Positions 39,519 to 53,200 of a stretch of DNA of 64,000 nt are shown here, one piece after another; within the stretch, counting starts at the first letter, position 1; every line of letters begins with the position of its first letter. Location: NCBI RefSeq assembly GCF_030867145.1, contig NC_134428.1, positions 8,742,001-8,806,000 of the forward strand. Reading direction: 5' to 3'. The notes under the pieces were generated by a model. The model ran no database searches and was not told where the DNA came from. It worked only from the letters and a program-made list of their open reading frames with translations. The position numbers and the translations under genes were made by a program. The stretch comes from Opisthocomus hoazin. Its lineage: Eukaryota; Chordata; Aves; Opisthocomiformes; Opisthocomidae.

Positions 39519-42500
39519 ATTACCTTTATGAACTTGAAAACCAGCACTGTAAAAAAGTTTGCATATTTGGGCTTCTGATCCTGTGATGGAGTCCAAAAGC
39601 AGAGAATTAAACTCTGACAGCATCCTACTGAATTCCATATGACTGGGGTGGTGGTGGGAATCACTCATTTCAGAGATGGAAGTGGTTTTACATCCCCTGA
39701 TGCCACATGATTTGAGTACCCTGTTCTCGATGCAGATGAAACAGGTGTCACTAAGCTTTTTTTTTTTTAATGGAGGGCAGAAGGGAAAACAAACACATAT
39801 ATGCTGATCCAGCCTAGAAGGGTAAATGGCTTCAGAGATAGGCTGCTTGGAGGTAAGGATAAAACACCAATTGGATTCATCGGTTCAGAACAGGAGCTTT
39901 ATCCTCAGACTGCCTCCATTCAGCCACCAGATGACTGACAAACACTTCCCAGGGCAGATGCCTGGCATATGCTAGAGACAGCAGCAGAGTTTGATCCTGG
40001 GCAGTTGCCTAAGCAGACTATATACAGTCAGCCTCTGTTCTGTCCTGAAGGATGTTCAACACCGATAAGAAATGAAACAACTTCAGTAGGAGGCAATAAA
40101 AACCTGATACAAGTCACCAGGCAAGCCTGCCAGCAGAAGTACTGGCAGAGACTCAAGGACAGCCAAACTCAATGGAGAGTGGGACACACAGAGGAATCTC
40201 TCTCATTCAACTGAGAAGAATCCTCCCCTGTCAAAAACCCGAAGAAAATTATTTGTTCCCACAAAATCATTTGAATTTTGACAAGTCAGTATTTTCCCTT
40301 GGGTATTTTATGTAAAGCAGTCATTTTAGGTAAAGTCATTAGGAAAATTCCACAGAAGAGCTCATATTCCTATTCTGCTGCAAGTTCAAGGCCTCTGCAG
40401 TTCTTCACATTCAATAGTCATTTATATATAGGTGTTATATGTCTTTACCTACTGGATGAACATATACGGCTGGTTTCCTCATGTTTCTGAAAAGCCAGAC
40501 GAGATTACCTTTCTTTCTCTTTTCTTAAATGAAAACTTTGATTCTCATGTAATTCTCTCCATGAGAGAAGAAAGGAGAGACTGGGGGGAGACGGGACCAA
40601 TACCCAGACATGACAAAAAAGAAAAACAAATTAAAGTGTTTGCTGTCCTCAAGCTCATTAACACAACAAAACATGGAAACCTGTTTATATCAAAACTGAA
40701 TTTGTTTATGAAATAAGAGTTTGAATTCCAATATCTACTGACACATGCAAATATCCCATTCAACAATAAAGCTACTGCAGTGCTTTAGTACAGGATTTAG
40801 TACAGAGGAATTGCTTTTTGGCTGGCTGCACTTACTGGTCACAGGTCTGTGAAATAATGCTTTCAAGGCAGGCTATCACTGTGGGATTTTTTTAAAAAAG
40901 AGAAAACAGCACATCACAACTTCCTCCGAATATGCAGAAAACAGTGAGAACCCAGGAAGTTCAAAGTCACAATTCTGCTTTTGGAAGGATGGAGGGTGTT
41001 GTTCTCTCCAATTTTAATGGAACCTGTAATCTTTACACTTAGCCACCAGGAGAAAACCAGAGAGTGATATTCCAATGGGACAAATTCCTATTCTGTCCTT
41101 ATGGGTACAACCAGGCAGTACTAACTGATCAGCTCCACTGCAGCAGATGGGCTGCTTTTGCCACAAGTGGTCTTCTTTGAGCACAATGTCTAAGCTCAGC
41201 ATTCCCCTAACACAGGTTGGTAAATGCAGGTTTCCCAGCATGCACAAACAACTCAGCACAAGGCAGTACAGCTCCCATGCAGCCACACCTTGCACCTGGC
41301 AGAGCTGCAGGCACTATCAAAGCAGGCAAAAAAACACACCAGAAAGCCTGTTTCTCACCTGTCAGGCTGGTTTCAGGTGCAGGTGAGGGCGGAGGGCAAG
41401 GGAATGACTCTCCAGCACTGACTTCCCAATGAGTTCAGTCAGTCCCCAGCTTTGTCGACAAGTGATTCAACATTTGGAGAACTGTTTCTTTACACTGTGC
41501 CTTAATTTACAGCACATATTTGCTAATTCCCTGTTTGGATAAAGCTACAAGAAGTTTGGAATGCTGAATTTGCCACAAATGTAAGCCATAGGAAGGAGAT
41601 TGCAACAGCTAGTCACACAGAAAATGTGAAAATCAGACTTAATCTGAAAGCTGGTGCTGCTATCACTTAAGAGCACAGACCAAAAACCCGTCCTAAGAAC
41701 TGTAATCTCCAAAGGTGTGAATAAAAAACCAAAACCAAAGCATGAGAGCTTGCTGTAGTTCTGGGTTCAATACCAGGAGAAACAGGGGGATGCACATCCA
41801 CAGGGCCCCCTCACTCCTGGTGACACACCCATCCCATGGGGGCTGGTGCCAATTCCACCCTCCTGCGGAATTCAGCGAGCACTGCCAATCAGCATAGCAA
41901 TCTATAAACTATCATGAATACTTTGGAACAACTGCCAACAGATTTATTGACAGCTGATTACTTTAAACTTCTGTTTTGATGCAAGTAAAAGCTTTAATCC
42001 TATTTAACAAACACTGACAGGTTAACATAGATGAGAATGCCTTGCACCACAGGAAGCAGCTTTTATCTTCTACAAATGTGACTGTCAAAACTTGCAGGGG
42101 ATTAAAAAACTAAAATATAATCTTGTTAAGACTAACAAAAATCCCAGAACCTACAATCTCAGAAACAAGCACAATTTTAGGATCACAAGATAAACACTCG
42201 GAAGTCAAACTGTCCAACTTAACTAAGTATCAAGTAACCTGTGCCCTTGTAGCAGCTATTACAATAAGGTTTATTATTAGATCCCATATTGAGATTACAA
42301 AATAAAGTAAATAAAAGCCTTGCCTTCTCTCTTCTGAGGGTAACACTGCAGAAGTAAGGATATTACAGGAATGGCTTAAAGACTCCACATGGTTTATATA
42401 CACAAGGGGATGAAACATAGTGCAGTACTGGCTGACAACATACAACAGTTTCCATATGTGTGACACTGAAGCAGTTGGAAAAAGTGAATCATCTTGTACA

Positions 42501-42597
42501 GAATGTGATGAGCAGTTTATGGCATTTAAAATGCACATGAATCTAGATTCACAACTTCACAATAGCCCTCACTCATAGCTGGACTCTTCTTTATAGA

Positions 42598-42655
42598 AAA
42601 AAAAAAATATTTTCTTTAAAGCATTCCCCCCCTTTTTTTTAAAAAAAAAAAAAAG
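42598..42655. repeat. low-complexity A/C/T homopolymer cluster
   Basis: An A run of about 11 is followed by a short spacer, seven C, eight T and about fourteen A. It is low-complexity sequence with no sign of a retroposed unit around it. Confidence 0.7.
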
Positions 42656-45598
42656 TATTGTACTTCGGTCTTACTGGCATAACTGAAGTCATTTATGTTC
42701 TCAGGTGCAAGTAATTATCTGCAAGTGCACCTCGCTAGCATATAGCGGCATGCTTTGGGCTGAAGAAGTTAAACTGACACTGCATAGTATCTTGTGGTTT
42801 GCAAGAAAGATAACAGCTCTTGCTGTGCATGTTTTGATAAAGCTAGTGCTGGAAGCAAGTAATAAGTGCAGCTAACTCCAAAGATGAAGCTGATTTTTTA
42901 AACGCTGATAGCAGTCCTAGCAAGTAGAAGCTCCTTGTTTATAGCAAAGCCTCACTGGAGAAAATGGGTAGTGTTGTGTACCTCAGTGGACTCGCTGTCT
43001 CCTGTTCTTTCACATCCACCTCAGGACTGCAGGTTCCTTTTGACTCCTTGTTTACCCTGAGGCTGCTGCCAGGGCCAGCTCTGCACCAAGGCCCCAAGAT
43101 GTGGGCTGTCCACAGAGCCAGCTCAGGGCACCCACCTGGGGTGGCTCAGCACCTTGCTCCCGGCTGGAACCAGTGGGACAAGCATCAGCAACTAATTTAT
43201 GAGAACCCGAAAGGACAGGGAGTTAGGCAAATGTTATAGGCTAAACACAAGAGGAACCGAATATATAATTCTTGCAATTAAATGAGAAAGGCTATATATT
43301 ATTATTGGGAATGTATTGATAAATTGGGGGAATAAGTCACTATGGTGGCAACAAGTTTGTGCATAATTAATAAAGGAGTTAAGAGAAAAGATTTAGAAAA
43401 TTTTTTTCAATTATAGTTGAAGAGACTATGAAATAGGCTCCCAATGAAAGGAAAATAAACTGCTTGATATGGTTCATGCAGAAGACTTCAGTAACACAGG
43501 AGGCTCAAAGTTCTCAGACTCCAGATCTTTTCAGACTTCAGTGCTGTCTTCCTAACACATTGACTGGAATGAATTCTGCTTTTCCCACGTAAGGAAAGCA
43601 GCCTGTCTCAAAAGAGCTAGAACATGTAAGGAGAGAGAATATATGAAAGAGAAACTTAATGCTGCTGCAGGATCTTTCATATTTGTGCCCTTCTGGGGCT
43701 TAAACAGAGAGCTGCTCTTATCGGGTTGAGCCAAACCTGTTCATAGCGAAGGCAGGATACCAGCTACACTTAATTCTAAACATCTAATAAAAAAAAAATT
43801 ATCAGAGCTTCTTTATTAAACAGGCAGCGTTAGCTTCCTCAAACCACAAAGCTTGAATAGAAGTTGGCCATGTGGCTAACAAAATGGGACATGTGGGTGA
43901 AGAGAGGGAGGAACTGATCCGATTTGGGATGGGTATTGGAGGTACCTCTCTGTGACGGCAGCCTCTCGGGCAGAACAGGTACTGCACCATTAGACATGTA
44001 CACCCAGAAACCGACACACAAAAATCCAGTCTCTCTTCAGTTCATATTGCATTCAAACCAGAAAAAGCCTGTTAGGACAGACATGTACCTAAAACCAGAA
44101 GTTTGCAAACTGAGAGTCGATGCAACCTTTTCTTAAGATGAGGCGAAAAGCTCCCCAGGAGCTTCTGCAACACCATCCTGAACTGAATGAAGAAACCTAA
44201 GACAAATATCAATGGATGAGACTAACAGAGAAACTCAGATGAGGACATATGGGCAAAATGACTCAACCCAACAGACTTCACATGCTCTTTCAGAAAGAAC
44301 TCAGAAATCCCACACAGCTTTTGAACTCAAGCAATTTAAATGCTGATGACAGAATGTTGCTACAACCCACCAAATCCACAACCATTTGCACTTACAAAGC
44401 ATTGTTAGGTCTATATTTTTACAACAACTACAGTCTGTTTAGATCTGTTAACTACAACAGCTTCCACATACATAAAAAGCTGCTAAGGACAAGACCTTTA
44501 CCTTCTAACATGTTCTGCAAAGCAGCACTGCACTGAGACTAGAGCATTCCTACAAGGTTGTGGGAGAGTAATGAAACAAGCCAATTTTTCCTGTTTGCAA
44601 GGAGGAAAAAGCCCAGAGGTATTAAGAAAACATGGAAAGTGCTTCTAGCTTTCAACTAGATAGAAGTATAAGAAAACAAAATATTCTCTCCCTTCTTTCG
44701 AGCTAGGGAATCAACCAACAACCCAGTCCTGGAAGAAGGAGAATTTCAGGGACTACAGCCTTACAGAAGTTACTGATACACATGAAATATTCTGTTCTCA
44801 TCCTTTAAGGGGAGTTTTCCCAAGTACAATGTTTTTCCTGGGATTGCCTATCATTATGCTTCCAAATATCTGACGCTTCTTAATGATGTTATGTTTGACT
44901 CTGGACATGTTTAGATGCTGTTCACTGCTGCCTCAAGCCAAGCAACAAAGCTCTCCAGAAACTAATAATATTTGACATACATTTGGCCAAGGTGTAGCTT
45001 TCTCCACCCTTTCACTCCTGTGCAAGTGTGAATTTACATATATCTATAACTGTTCCAGGAAAAATACAATTATATTTTCAATACCCTAATTGTGTTATGA
45101 AGTGGGTTCTTTCAGGGGGTTATTGGGGTACTTCCCCCAACAGCTAGAAACCACTGTTTCATACAGACATTGAAAGAATATGGTCTATGCCAACTGTCCA
45201 ACTTAACGTAGGTGGATTACCTGATGAGCAGAACATTAATACAACAAACAACCATGCTACCACCAAACTGAAAAGCACTGGCTTCACAGACAAAAAAAGC
45301 TGTGGCTCTTTCATCACTGCTTTGCAAAGTATCCATCATACTAGGTATGATCTTTTTCCTAATCAGAGGAAATGAAATACGTCTGAACAAGCAAGCACAC
45401 TTCAAATAAGCTTCATATCTAATGGAACATTACCATCACATCCCTGCCTTCCCAACATTCACCATACAAGACAAAGAAAGAAAAAACCCGCACATTTACT
45501 TACTCCACCAAAAATCCTCTGATTTTGTGACTGACCCAGGCTAAAGACAGCAAGTTCTCCCCCCCGAAAGCCTGCAACTCACCTAAAGGTGCCCAGAT

Positions 45599-45621
45599 AG
45601 ATTTATACTATGCAGCTGGGG
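45599..45621 (+). repeat. direct repeat, copy 1 (23 bp exact)
   Basis: A 23-base segment beginning AGATTTATACTATGCAGC is repeated exactly at 46,396-46,418. The similarity extends a few bases on either side with mismatches (GCCCAGAT versus CTACAGAC upstream). The 23-base identity over 797 bp is unlikely by chance, but the family is not recognised. Confidence 0.8.
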
Positions 45622-45974
45622 GACACTGATAGCATAGTGGCAGCACCTGCTCAGATTTCAAACAACAAGTACTCAGTATCCTGGGTGGAGAGCTAGCTTA
45701 AATAGGTCATCTTGTATGCTACCATGATTATCCTTCTCTGTACCCTAATTAACTGGTGCAGTTAGTCTAGACACAGCTGTACAAGTTACAGCTCTGTCTC
45801 TAGCTTACAGAAAATTTACCTTTTCGGACACCACTGATGAATGATCTAGGAATTCCTACCTATGTTGCAGAGCCACTTGTTGACATTAATATTACTTGCT
45901 GAGGAAAAAAGAATCAGAAAAATAGATATTGCACCAGCCTGACAAAACCAACATTATGAAACAAAACAAAGGAA

Positions 45975-45994
45975 CTACCTAGTGCTCTAGGTAG
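45975..45994. repeat. perfect 8-bp hairpin
   Basis: CTACCTAG, a TGCT loop, then CTAGGTAG form a perfect 8-bp stem with a 4-base loop, lying between the two copies of the 23-bp direct repeat. No function is implied. Confidence 0.7.
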
Positions 45995-46395
45995 ACAAAG
46001 GCATTTTATTACAGCCCCAACCTTTTGAAACTGTTACAGTTAACACTGCTAGCTCTTTCATCACTTGAAAAGCCATCACCCATTCCCAGAGAGGTGATAA
46101 AAGCAGGCTTGTCCAGACCTTGATGATAAGAATAAATTTAAATTCACAAAGAAAGGAAAATACATTGTGGCACTCCTGAGTAGCCAGTGGAGACTGGCAA
46201 ATGTGTACATTTCCAGTTACATTCACTCACCGTTTATACCACAATACTACTGAAAAGTGTACTTATAAACTAGAAAGAGAAGGCACTAGGAAAAAATGGA
46301 GAATAAGATTTGAAGCAAATCCAAGGATCTGCTGTGGACATGGTCTACAAGTGACAGAAAATTAAGAATCAAAGGATGACCCAATACCTACAGAC

Positions 46396-46418
46396 AGATT
46401 TATACTATGCAGCTGGGG
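46396..46418 (+). repeat. direct repeat, copy 2 (23 bp exact)
   Basis: Second copy of the segment at 45,599-45,621, in the same orientation. The 774 bp between them shows no recognised element. Confidence 0.8.
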
Positions 46419-49400
46419 TACCCAGCTTAAAATGCAGTTGGGTGTCTGTTCAAAGTCCCCAAAGATTTTTGACAAGTTTAGTAAATTGTAGATTCACTGT
46501 GAAGATGCAGATTCACAAACGCCAACTCGTAGATGGAAGGAATAAAGCAGTCATTACTATACAGAGTTTCCAGGCAAAACATTTTTGTTTGTTTTAAGGA
46601 GGAAACTAGAAGGAAGAAAATCGTTAAGTAAAAGGTAGAAGACTTAAAAATAAAAAATCCTATTTGAATTAAGTGCCTGTCTCAGCCAGATCTACATTTA
46701 TCTGCATGAAAATCCGCTGCTAGGGCAAAAGAAGAGAGAGCGGAAAAAACCAGCTCAACCCTTCTTAAGGTCATTGGGTTTTTTTAAATGGAAAGACTCC
46801 ACACAATTATTTGACTCCAGATTTTGTTACCTAGTAAAAGCTCTTAGGAGAAATTTAGAGATAGGTAATAAAAATCAGGGCACGGGAAATATCTTGAATG
46901 AGGATGCTTAAAAAGAATGGGAGTCTTCAGCTCATTGAAAAGTGAAAGAGACAGTACAGAAGAAAGTAAACAAACTAGTGAATTGTATAGTTACTGTACT
47001 TCAGAAACATTTGTTGCATTGTGCATACTGAAAACTCACATTAGAAGAGGTGACAAATTCAGAGCTGGAAAAACAAACACTTTTCAGCAGTGCATAGCTG
47101 ACTCACTGTCACAAAACATCACTGATGTTTATTGCTTCACTGGACTCAGAAATGGGCGAGATGATTCTACTAATAATAATATCCACAGTGCTAAAAGAGG
47201 CATTACAAAATAGCCAGAGCTCTGAAAGAGGTATCGCTTCAGCTTTGGAATGGGAAGAACTCTGGCCTTTTGAAGGTTAAATGAACTGTAGTAGTAGTGA
47301 CTGTAGTATAACTGGTAGCACATTAACAGCATTTTACCATATGATACCTAAATATTTTAAATTTTTATATTTATCATACTAAAAATGACCAGAATGAATG
47401 CCAATACAGTCTGATTTTCCAGCAGTACTCTTCCTTTCAGCCTGTGTATGCAGACCAGCCTTTTCTCCTTGAGTGGAATAAAGGACGACATGGAGAATGT
47501 GAGATGTCTAAAACATTCTCTATGTTCACTTCTTTGCTACAAGGGCTGAAAGTGGATATTACTGGAAAAAAACCCCAACTATTCCATGTCCCACTTTATT
47601 ATTTATTCCCTGTATTGTCTAATCTCTTCCAACTTCTGCCCAACAATGGAGTCTGTCTGACAGCAGTTGGCAGGCACAACAGCAGACTAGGCATTACGCA
47701 GTCTGCCGATCGAGGGAGAAATTCTGCTCTGTGGTGTGATCTCAGTGCGCTGCTTTTCTTGCACCTCTCTAGTACGAAGGGGGGAAAAAATCTATGAATA
47801 TAGTAGATGGTCCACATAAATAATAAAAGAGCTTCTTGATCAGACCTGCTGGTGGACAAAGGTTACCACGGGAGTGCACTGCAAGCAATTAAAAACTTCG
47901 CACAGGTTTGTATATGTTTCTTTGCAAAAGGCATTGTTACTTTTATACTGATCTAAACGGCCAGTTCTTACAAGCCCTACTACGAGCGGCTAGAGATCTT
48001 GTCTGTGCATTTAGTGACTTCGTAATGTATAGACCATTAATGTACTGAAACGTGTTTGCTATGCAGTAAATCTCCTCAAAGAGGGACTATTACCAACAAA
48101 AGGTTGCATATGAGTGATCCTAAACAAGTTCAACACCCTTCCTGTGAATTTCAACAAAGCAAACACATACTGTGTTGCAGACTGCTCCACTGTTTGGCCT
48201 TCAAACAAAATGGCAAATGGATAGTTCTCAGTCAAAAATGACGGAGGTACAGGAAGCAAAACTAGCAAATAGAATTTAGGACTATGCTCTTGGCAAACAG
48301 AAGTTTATTAGAGCATAGAGGAAAAGATTTGTCAGTGTTTTCCAACAGAACCAGTGGTACTTATGAGCTGTACTTATACCATTGCAGTTTTTCACATTGA
48401 ATGTTGCGAGATCCAAGAAGTAAAGACAGTTTCATGCCAAAGCATCATTAAAGGTACTTCTGTAAATTTATCACTAGAACACACTGCAAAAATAACATAG
48501 AGGTTATATTAGTTTATGTTATTATACTGTTTATATTCACTTATATTTTTTATATATCCCTTGACATCAGGTCAATTCCAGTATACTCTATCACCTACAT
48601 TCTTAACTCCCCCTTGCTTTGTGCTGTGTTTAAACAAATCATTTTGCTCTACTCTCAAAACCCTCTTAGATGAGGATGGACACTGTAATTTACTAAATTA
48701 TATGTATTGCTAAGCATACTGGCACAGTGACAAAATAAGAGCCATTAAAACCTGTTAACTGAAACATTCTCTCACCCTGATGCAGTGACAGCTTCAGCCC
48801 AAAAAAGACCAAGCCAAACAGCTCATTTGTAACTTTCTTCTAGCGCGTTCATGCTAACATATGCCCTGTGCCACAGGGGACAATTCCCAAATGCATATTG
48901 TTGCATACATAAACACAGAGCTTTAAATGATTAATTTATACATAACTGGGAGCAAGATAATCTTGTTGATCTTGCGCTACTGAGGGCCATAGTTTCTCCA
49001 TTCCTAAGACAAACTGTAGGTTATACAAAAATGTAAATTATCATATGTCCCGACTGGTAGATTTTATATTGGATATTCTTCTCTTCACAGAGGTCTCCAG
49101 CACATGGCCCCTGCAGGCTCACAGATCTTTATTCCTAGGGTAACCTGTGCACATGTGAGCACATTCAAGTAGAAACAGTAGGGAAGGGTTAGACACCTAC
49201 TATTCATACTTCATGTATGGCTGTCATTTTTAGAATTTTTAGCTTCCTGACATGTATATAAAAATCCACTTATTGGCATCTAAAACCTGACTAAATAGGG
49301 AACTAATGACACAGATATGTCCTTACATCATTAGAAAAAGCCATTGCTAAGAAACTTCTTGGCAGGCTCAGCACCCGATCCCCTCCAGTGCATCGTGCCC

Positions 49401-49549
49401 AGCAGGCGTCGGGCAGCCCTCCCTTGCATGTGTGCAGTGCTATTCACCAGACGCAGCTGTGGTGGCATCACGCTCGCAGGCAGATCTCTGGCTCATTCTC
49501 TCCCTGACGGTTTCATTCTGTACTGTGTAGGAAATTTTCCACATGTCCT

Positions 49550-49835
49550 GCAAAGAGAGAATTTGTTTAGGCTGGCGAAAAGGCAGCTAACAGGAATTCT
49601 ACTAACTGCCTGCAACTATCTGCAAGGGATTTGTGACGACCGAAGAGCCAAAGTCTCCCACGTAGTGCTAAACAATATAGCAAGGGCAATGACCACAAAC
49701 TGCAGCTTGGAAGGTGCAGATTGGATGTTAGGAAACCTTTTTTTACCAGGGGGGCAGAGCAGTACTGAGACAGGCTGACAGACAGATGGTGGGATTTCTG
49801 TGCTCCGGGGATTTAAATAGGCAGCTAGGCAAGCT
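49550..49835 (+). mobile_element. degenerate CR1 LINE fragment (C-terminal RT region)
   Basis: Translation of the frame through 49,575-49,778 gives LTACNYLQG, DDRRAKVSHVV, ARAMTTNC and WMLGNLF. These align in order with [27 protein letters not shown] and LNMRKNFF of the intact CR1 ORF at 39.2-39.3 kb. The DNA contains the typical CR1 strings 'TTGGATGTTAGGAAACC' and 'CTGAGACAGGCTGACAGACAG'. The 3' tail with octamers is missing and the sequence is well diverged, so this is an old, internally derived fragment. A 144-codon frame spanning it is a chance extension into unrelated DNA. Confidence 0.82.
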
Positions 49836-50258
49836 TCTCTCAGTCTTCCTCCCAACATTTTTCTAACTCTGTCGTTCTTCAGATGCAAGTGGAACTTGGA
49901 TCACCATGAAAGTAACGCAAAAGTACTACACTAAGAATCATTTCGGACCTATGGAAATAATCATAACCGCTGTCTTGAAAGGTTCATAGAATTCTTCATA
50001 CATGGTCTGATTAAGCTTCATAAGAAGTCTGGATGGCAGGGAAGTATAAATTCCATTTCATAGGTAAGAAGTGAAATCACCAGCTAAGAATTATGAAAAG
50101 AGTCAAGCAAGCAAAGGCTCTGGAGTCTTGAACTTGTGTTCTAGACAACGGAATAATTTACCACAGCAGAGAAGCAATCTCCAAAACCCTCTGCAGTGTT
50201 CCATGAGCTCCCCAAGAGGGGGGGGGTTGGTTACCTGCTCCAATCTCAAATTACAATA

Positions 50259-50279
50259 ATCATCATCATCATCATCATA
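50259..50279 (+). repeat. (ATC)n microsatellite
   Basis: Seven uninterrupted ATC/CAT units are embedded in AATAATCATCAT...CATAATC. A simple sequence repeat, likely polymorphic. Confidence 0.9.
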
Positions 50280-53200
50280 ATCTGATTTTGAGGTTTCTAA
50301 TCATTGCTGCGAGTGCCCTTTTACCAAGATTTTACCTTCAAGACAGGTTCAAGAGATGCACTTGGCCACTTTGGTTACTCTATAGGCTAAACAGACCAAT
50401 TTATTCACATAATTCATGTGGAAATAAATGGCAAAAGCTCACTTGAACTCCTGTTCTTCCTTTCCTTCTGAAATATTTTGGAATTTATCTGCCATAAAAT
50501 CTTTATGAATACACACCTACCAACAGTTTTGTACAGGAACAAAAATGAGATACAGATTGTCTCAATACTTAGTGCCCTTCCTTGAATCTCAGCAGCTATT
50601 AGCAACCCAGTTTAAGTGAAAGCAGAAGAAGTGCAAGGCTAGATTTTATAAGAGAATATGCTTTTCCACATATAAGATTGTAAACAGCATCCTACATGAC
50701 GTTTTTACCACAGAGAAAAGAACACAAGACACTTTAGATGGAATTCTTAAGAGGAAGAGAGATGAAGCTGCTGTGGTTTTCCGAAAACAGGCCAGCCTGG
50801 GCACTCCAGCCGCAGCTCGGTCAATCCGAGCAGCCCACATGCAGCCAGCAAGACATCTGTTTCCTGCAAATCGCCAGGAATGCAAAGCAATGCTAGACAA
50901 GTCTAGACTGATCGCAGGCTAAACGCAAGAAGCAAAGAAGTGGATCCAGCTGTGGGGTAGATGACATTTGCCTGGCAAGGGAACAGTTACAAGAGTTCAA
51001 GTCCTGGAACGAAGCGGGATGGAGAAGGAAACGATTTTCCCAGAAGTGCACTTGGTTCCAGAAAAGAATTCATCTCCCATCGGCAGGGAAATTCAGCTTA
51101 GCTAAATTTGCTCTCCTTTTTGCTAGACAAATACATCTCCCTCTTTCTTAACACAAGTATGTGCAGCTCAGGTTGAAAAGCCAAGTCCTGAACACAGCTA
51201 CTGCCCAAGTCATGCAAACCATTCTCACTCAAATCTCTCTGCTTCTACGCAAAACACAACATTCTGCCCTTAACTGTTGCTCTCCCCACCTTTTGTAGGC
51301 ACATACCTGCTGCCCCTTCAGTTATCTGAAACTTGTTTGCACAGATCCCATAATCTGCCCTGTCTCACTTCCTGAACATCCTAATGATGCCCTCCCTTAT
51401 AAATAAAAAATAAAAATACAGCTTTAATAGTTTAGCAAAATCTACAATGCTACTCCTGCCTTCAGCAAAGTCCTGCTCCTTGATTTAAACCCTACCACTG
51501 TCCAGTTTACTCCCAATTATGCTATTCAAATTGCCTAGCCAATTTGTTACCTTTAATGCAGGGCAGATGTCAGTCTTGGACAAGTGGCCAGCCTGGTGGA
51601 GCACACTCCGACTTGCTACTCCCTTACACATGTGTACCTCCTTCCTGTGGAAACAGGGAGTGGGGCAAAGGGAAAGGGGAGGAGGGCTGTACACACCCAG
51701 GTCTGCAAGCCCAGTACAGACAGACCCAACTCTCTCATTAGTACTTTCCTTCTCAACTTCAAATCTTCTTCCAGTCATTAGCAGTCTTTTTTGTTTGAAC
51801 TAATCAGTATCTTTTGTTCATTCCCTTTATATCAACCCAATTTTTACAATCTGTTGCAATGCTGTAACATTTACTTCCTTCCCAAAGTTTACTTAAAATC
51901 AGAATACATATACAGGTCCCAGCTATTACAGTACAGCTGCATCTACTTTGTGGAATTCCTAATGTTTTTAAAATTTGGTTCAAGGCCCGTGTGATAATAT
52001 CTTAGTATTGGCAAGTATCTACACTCAAGAACCACAAGTCAGGTCACCATATATTTTATGCCTGGCTTGAAAAATGGTAGGTTTCAAAAAGTGAATTTTG
52101 GGCTTCCTTTAGATGACAAATATGTTTTCTTCCTTTTAATTAATATGAGGGTAAAAGGTTTTCTCATATTGCTATGACTGACTGTGAGAAAACACTAAAT
52201 GCCTTGAGACTCCTACTAATGTTGCAAGAGTTATGACACACTGCTGTTTCCCGATAACCTCATGCACTGTTTACATAGGAGTTAAAATGTAAAATTTGTA
52301 AGAATTGTTAATGCTTCAAATTTATGGTTTTTATTAAAATTGCCTGTAATTCACTACAAACTCAGCTCTTATTAATGATAGGGTTTATGCTTTGCCCATT
52401 TAGTATTAATACTTGGAATCACTATGAAAACAATTTCCACTTTCAGAGCACGCAGGTCCAAATCCTGCCTGTGGCAACATCCACTTAAGTCAATGAGACT
52501 AAAAAATGCATATCTAAAGGTAGAATCTGGTTCATTGCCACGTCTGTGTCTCTTGCAGCACCCCAATGCTCCCACGAAGACTTAAATGCCTATTCCACTG
52601 ATTTCAGCAAGTGTTAAAATCTGGTGAGGGTAAGTTTTCTCCCTTTTCTGCACTGCCTTTTCTGTGAGATTTAGTTAAGTGAACATTGAAATACTTAAAC
52701 TTACATAGGAATTCAGCAGGGATAACACTACTGTGTTCTTCTAATAGACAGCCTTAGAAGGAGCTAACACTTACATGCACGGAGACATACCGTAACAATA
52801 AACAAAGATGATGAATTTCCAAATGGTGTACAGAATAAGAGCCTTTGTAGTGTGTGCTAGTCATCAGAAAATATGCTAATCCAAAAATTCTTTTCAGATG
52901 ACCCAGTTCCTGGATTTGAATTTTTATGCGTACAAATTTGGAAGTGTACATGTGTATGTGTGCACACATTTGTAGGGAGAGAAGTGTATCTGCACAGCAG
53001 GCTTGCTCTTTAAGTGAGAAAGCTGTAGGAATGCTGTGGCTTGCTCCCCGGGGAGGGCAGCAGAACCATCTCATAGATGGGTCAGAGCCCAGAGCTGTTT
53101 ATTTACATGTGTGTTTTGCAGAAGAGATTCGTACAGAAAGACAGTGTCCTCAGTGGTAGAGCTGTTTGTCATGCACCTTTGGCTGCAAATGGGTAAGTCT

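Larger units (their letters stand above)
39525..49549. other. 10 kb non-coding stretch, no gene recognised
   Basis: AT-rich DNA with short chance ORFs only. A poly-A/poly-C/poly-T cluster lies at about 42,598-42,655. A perfect small hairpin lies at 45,975-45,994 and a widely spaced direct repeat at 45.6/46.4 kb, both listed separately. No exon, RNA gene or known transposon was recognised. Confidence 0.45.

Noticed and set aside
41745-41790. tRNA-like GGGTTCAATACC (B-box resemblance)
   Set aside because: No matching A-box, acceptor stem or cloverleaf could be built around it.
52431-52620. Possible ancient amniote interspersed repeat (phrases such as CTTAAGTCAATGAGACT and CCACTGATTTCAGCAAG)
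   Set aside because: Similarity to old vertebrate repeat families is only an impression. I could not assign a family or boundaries by eye.
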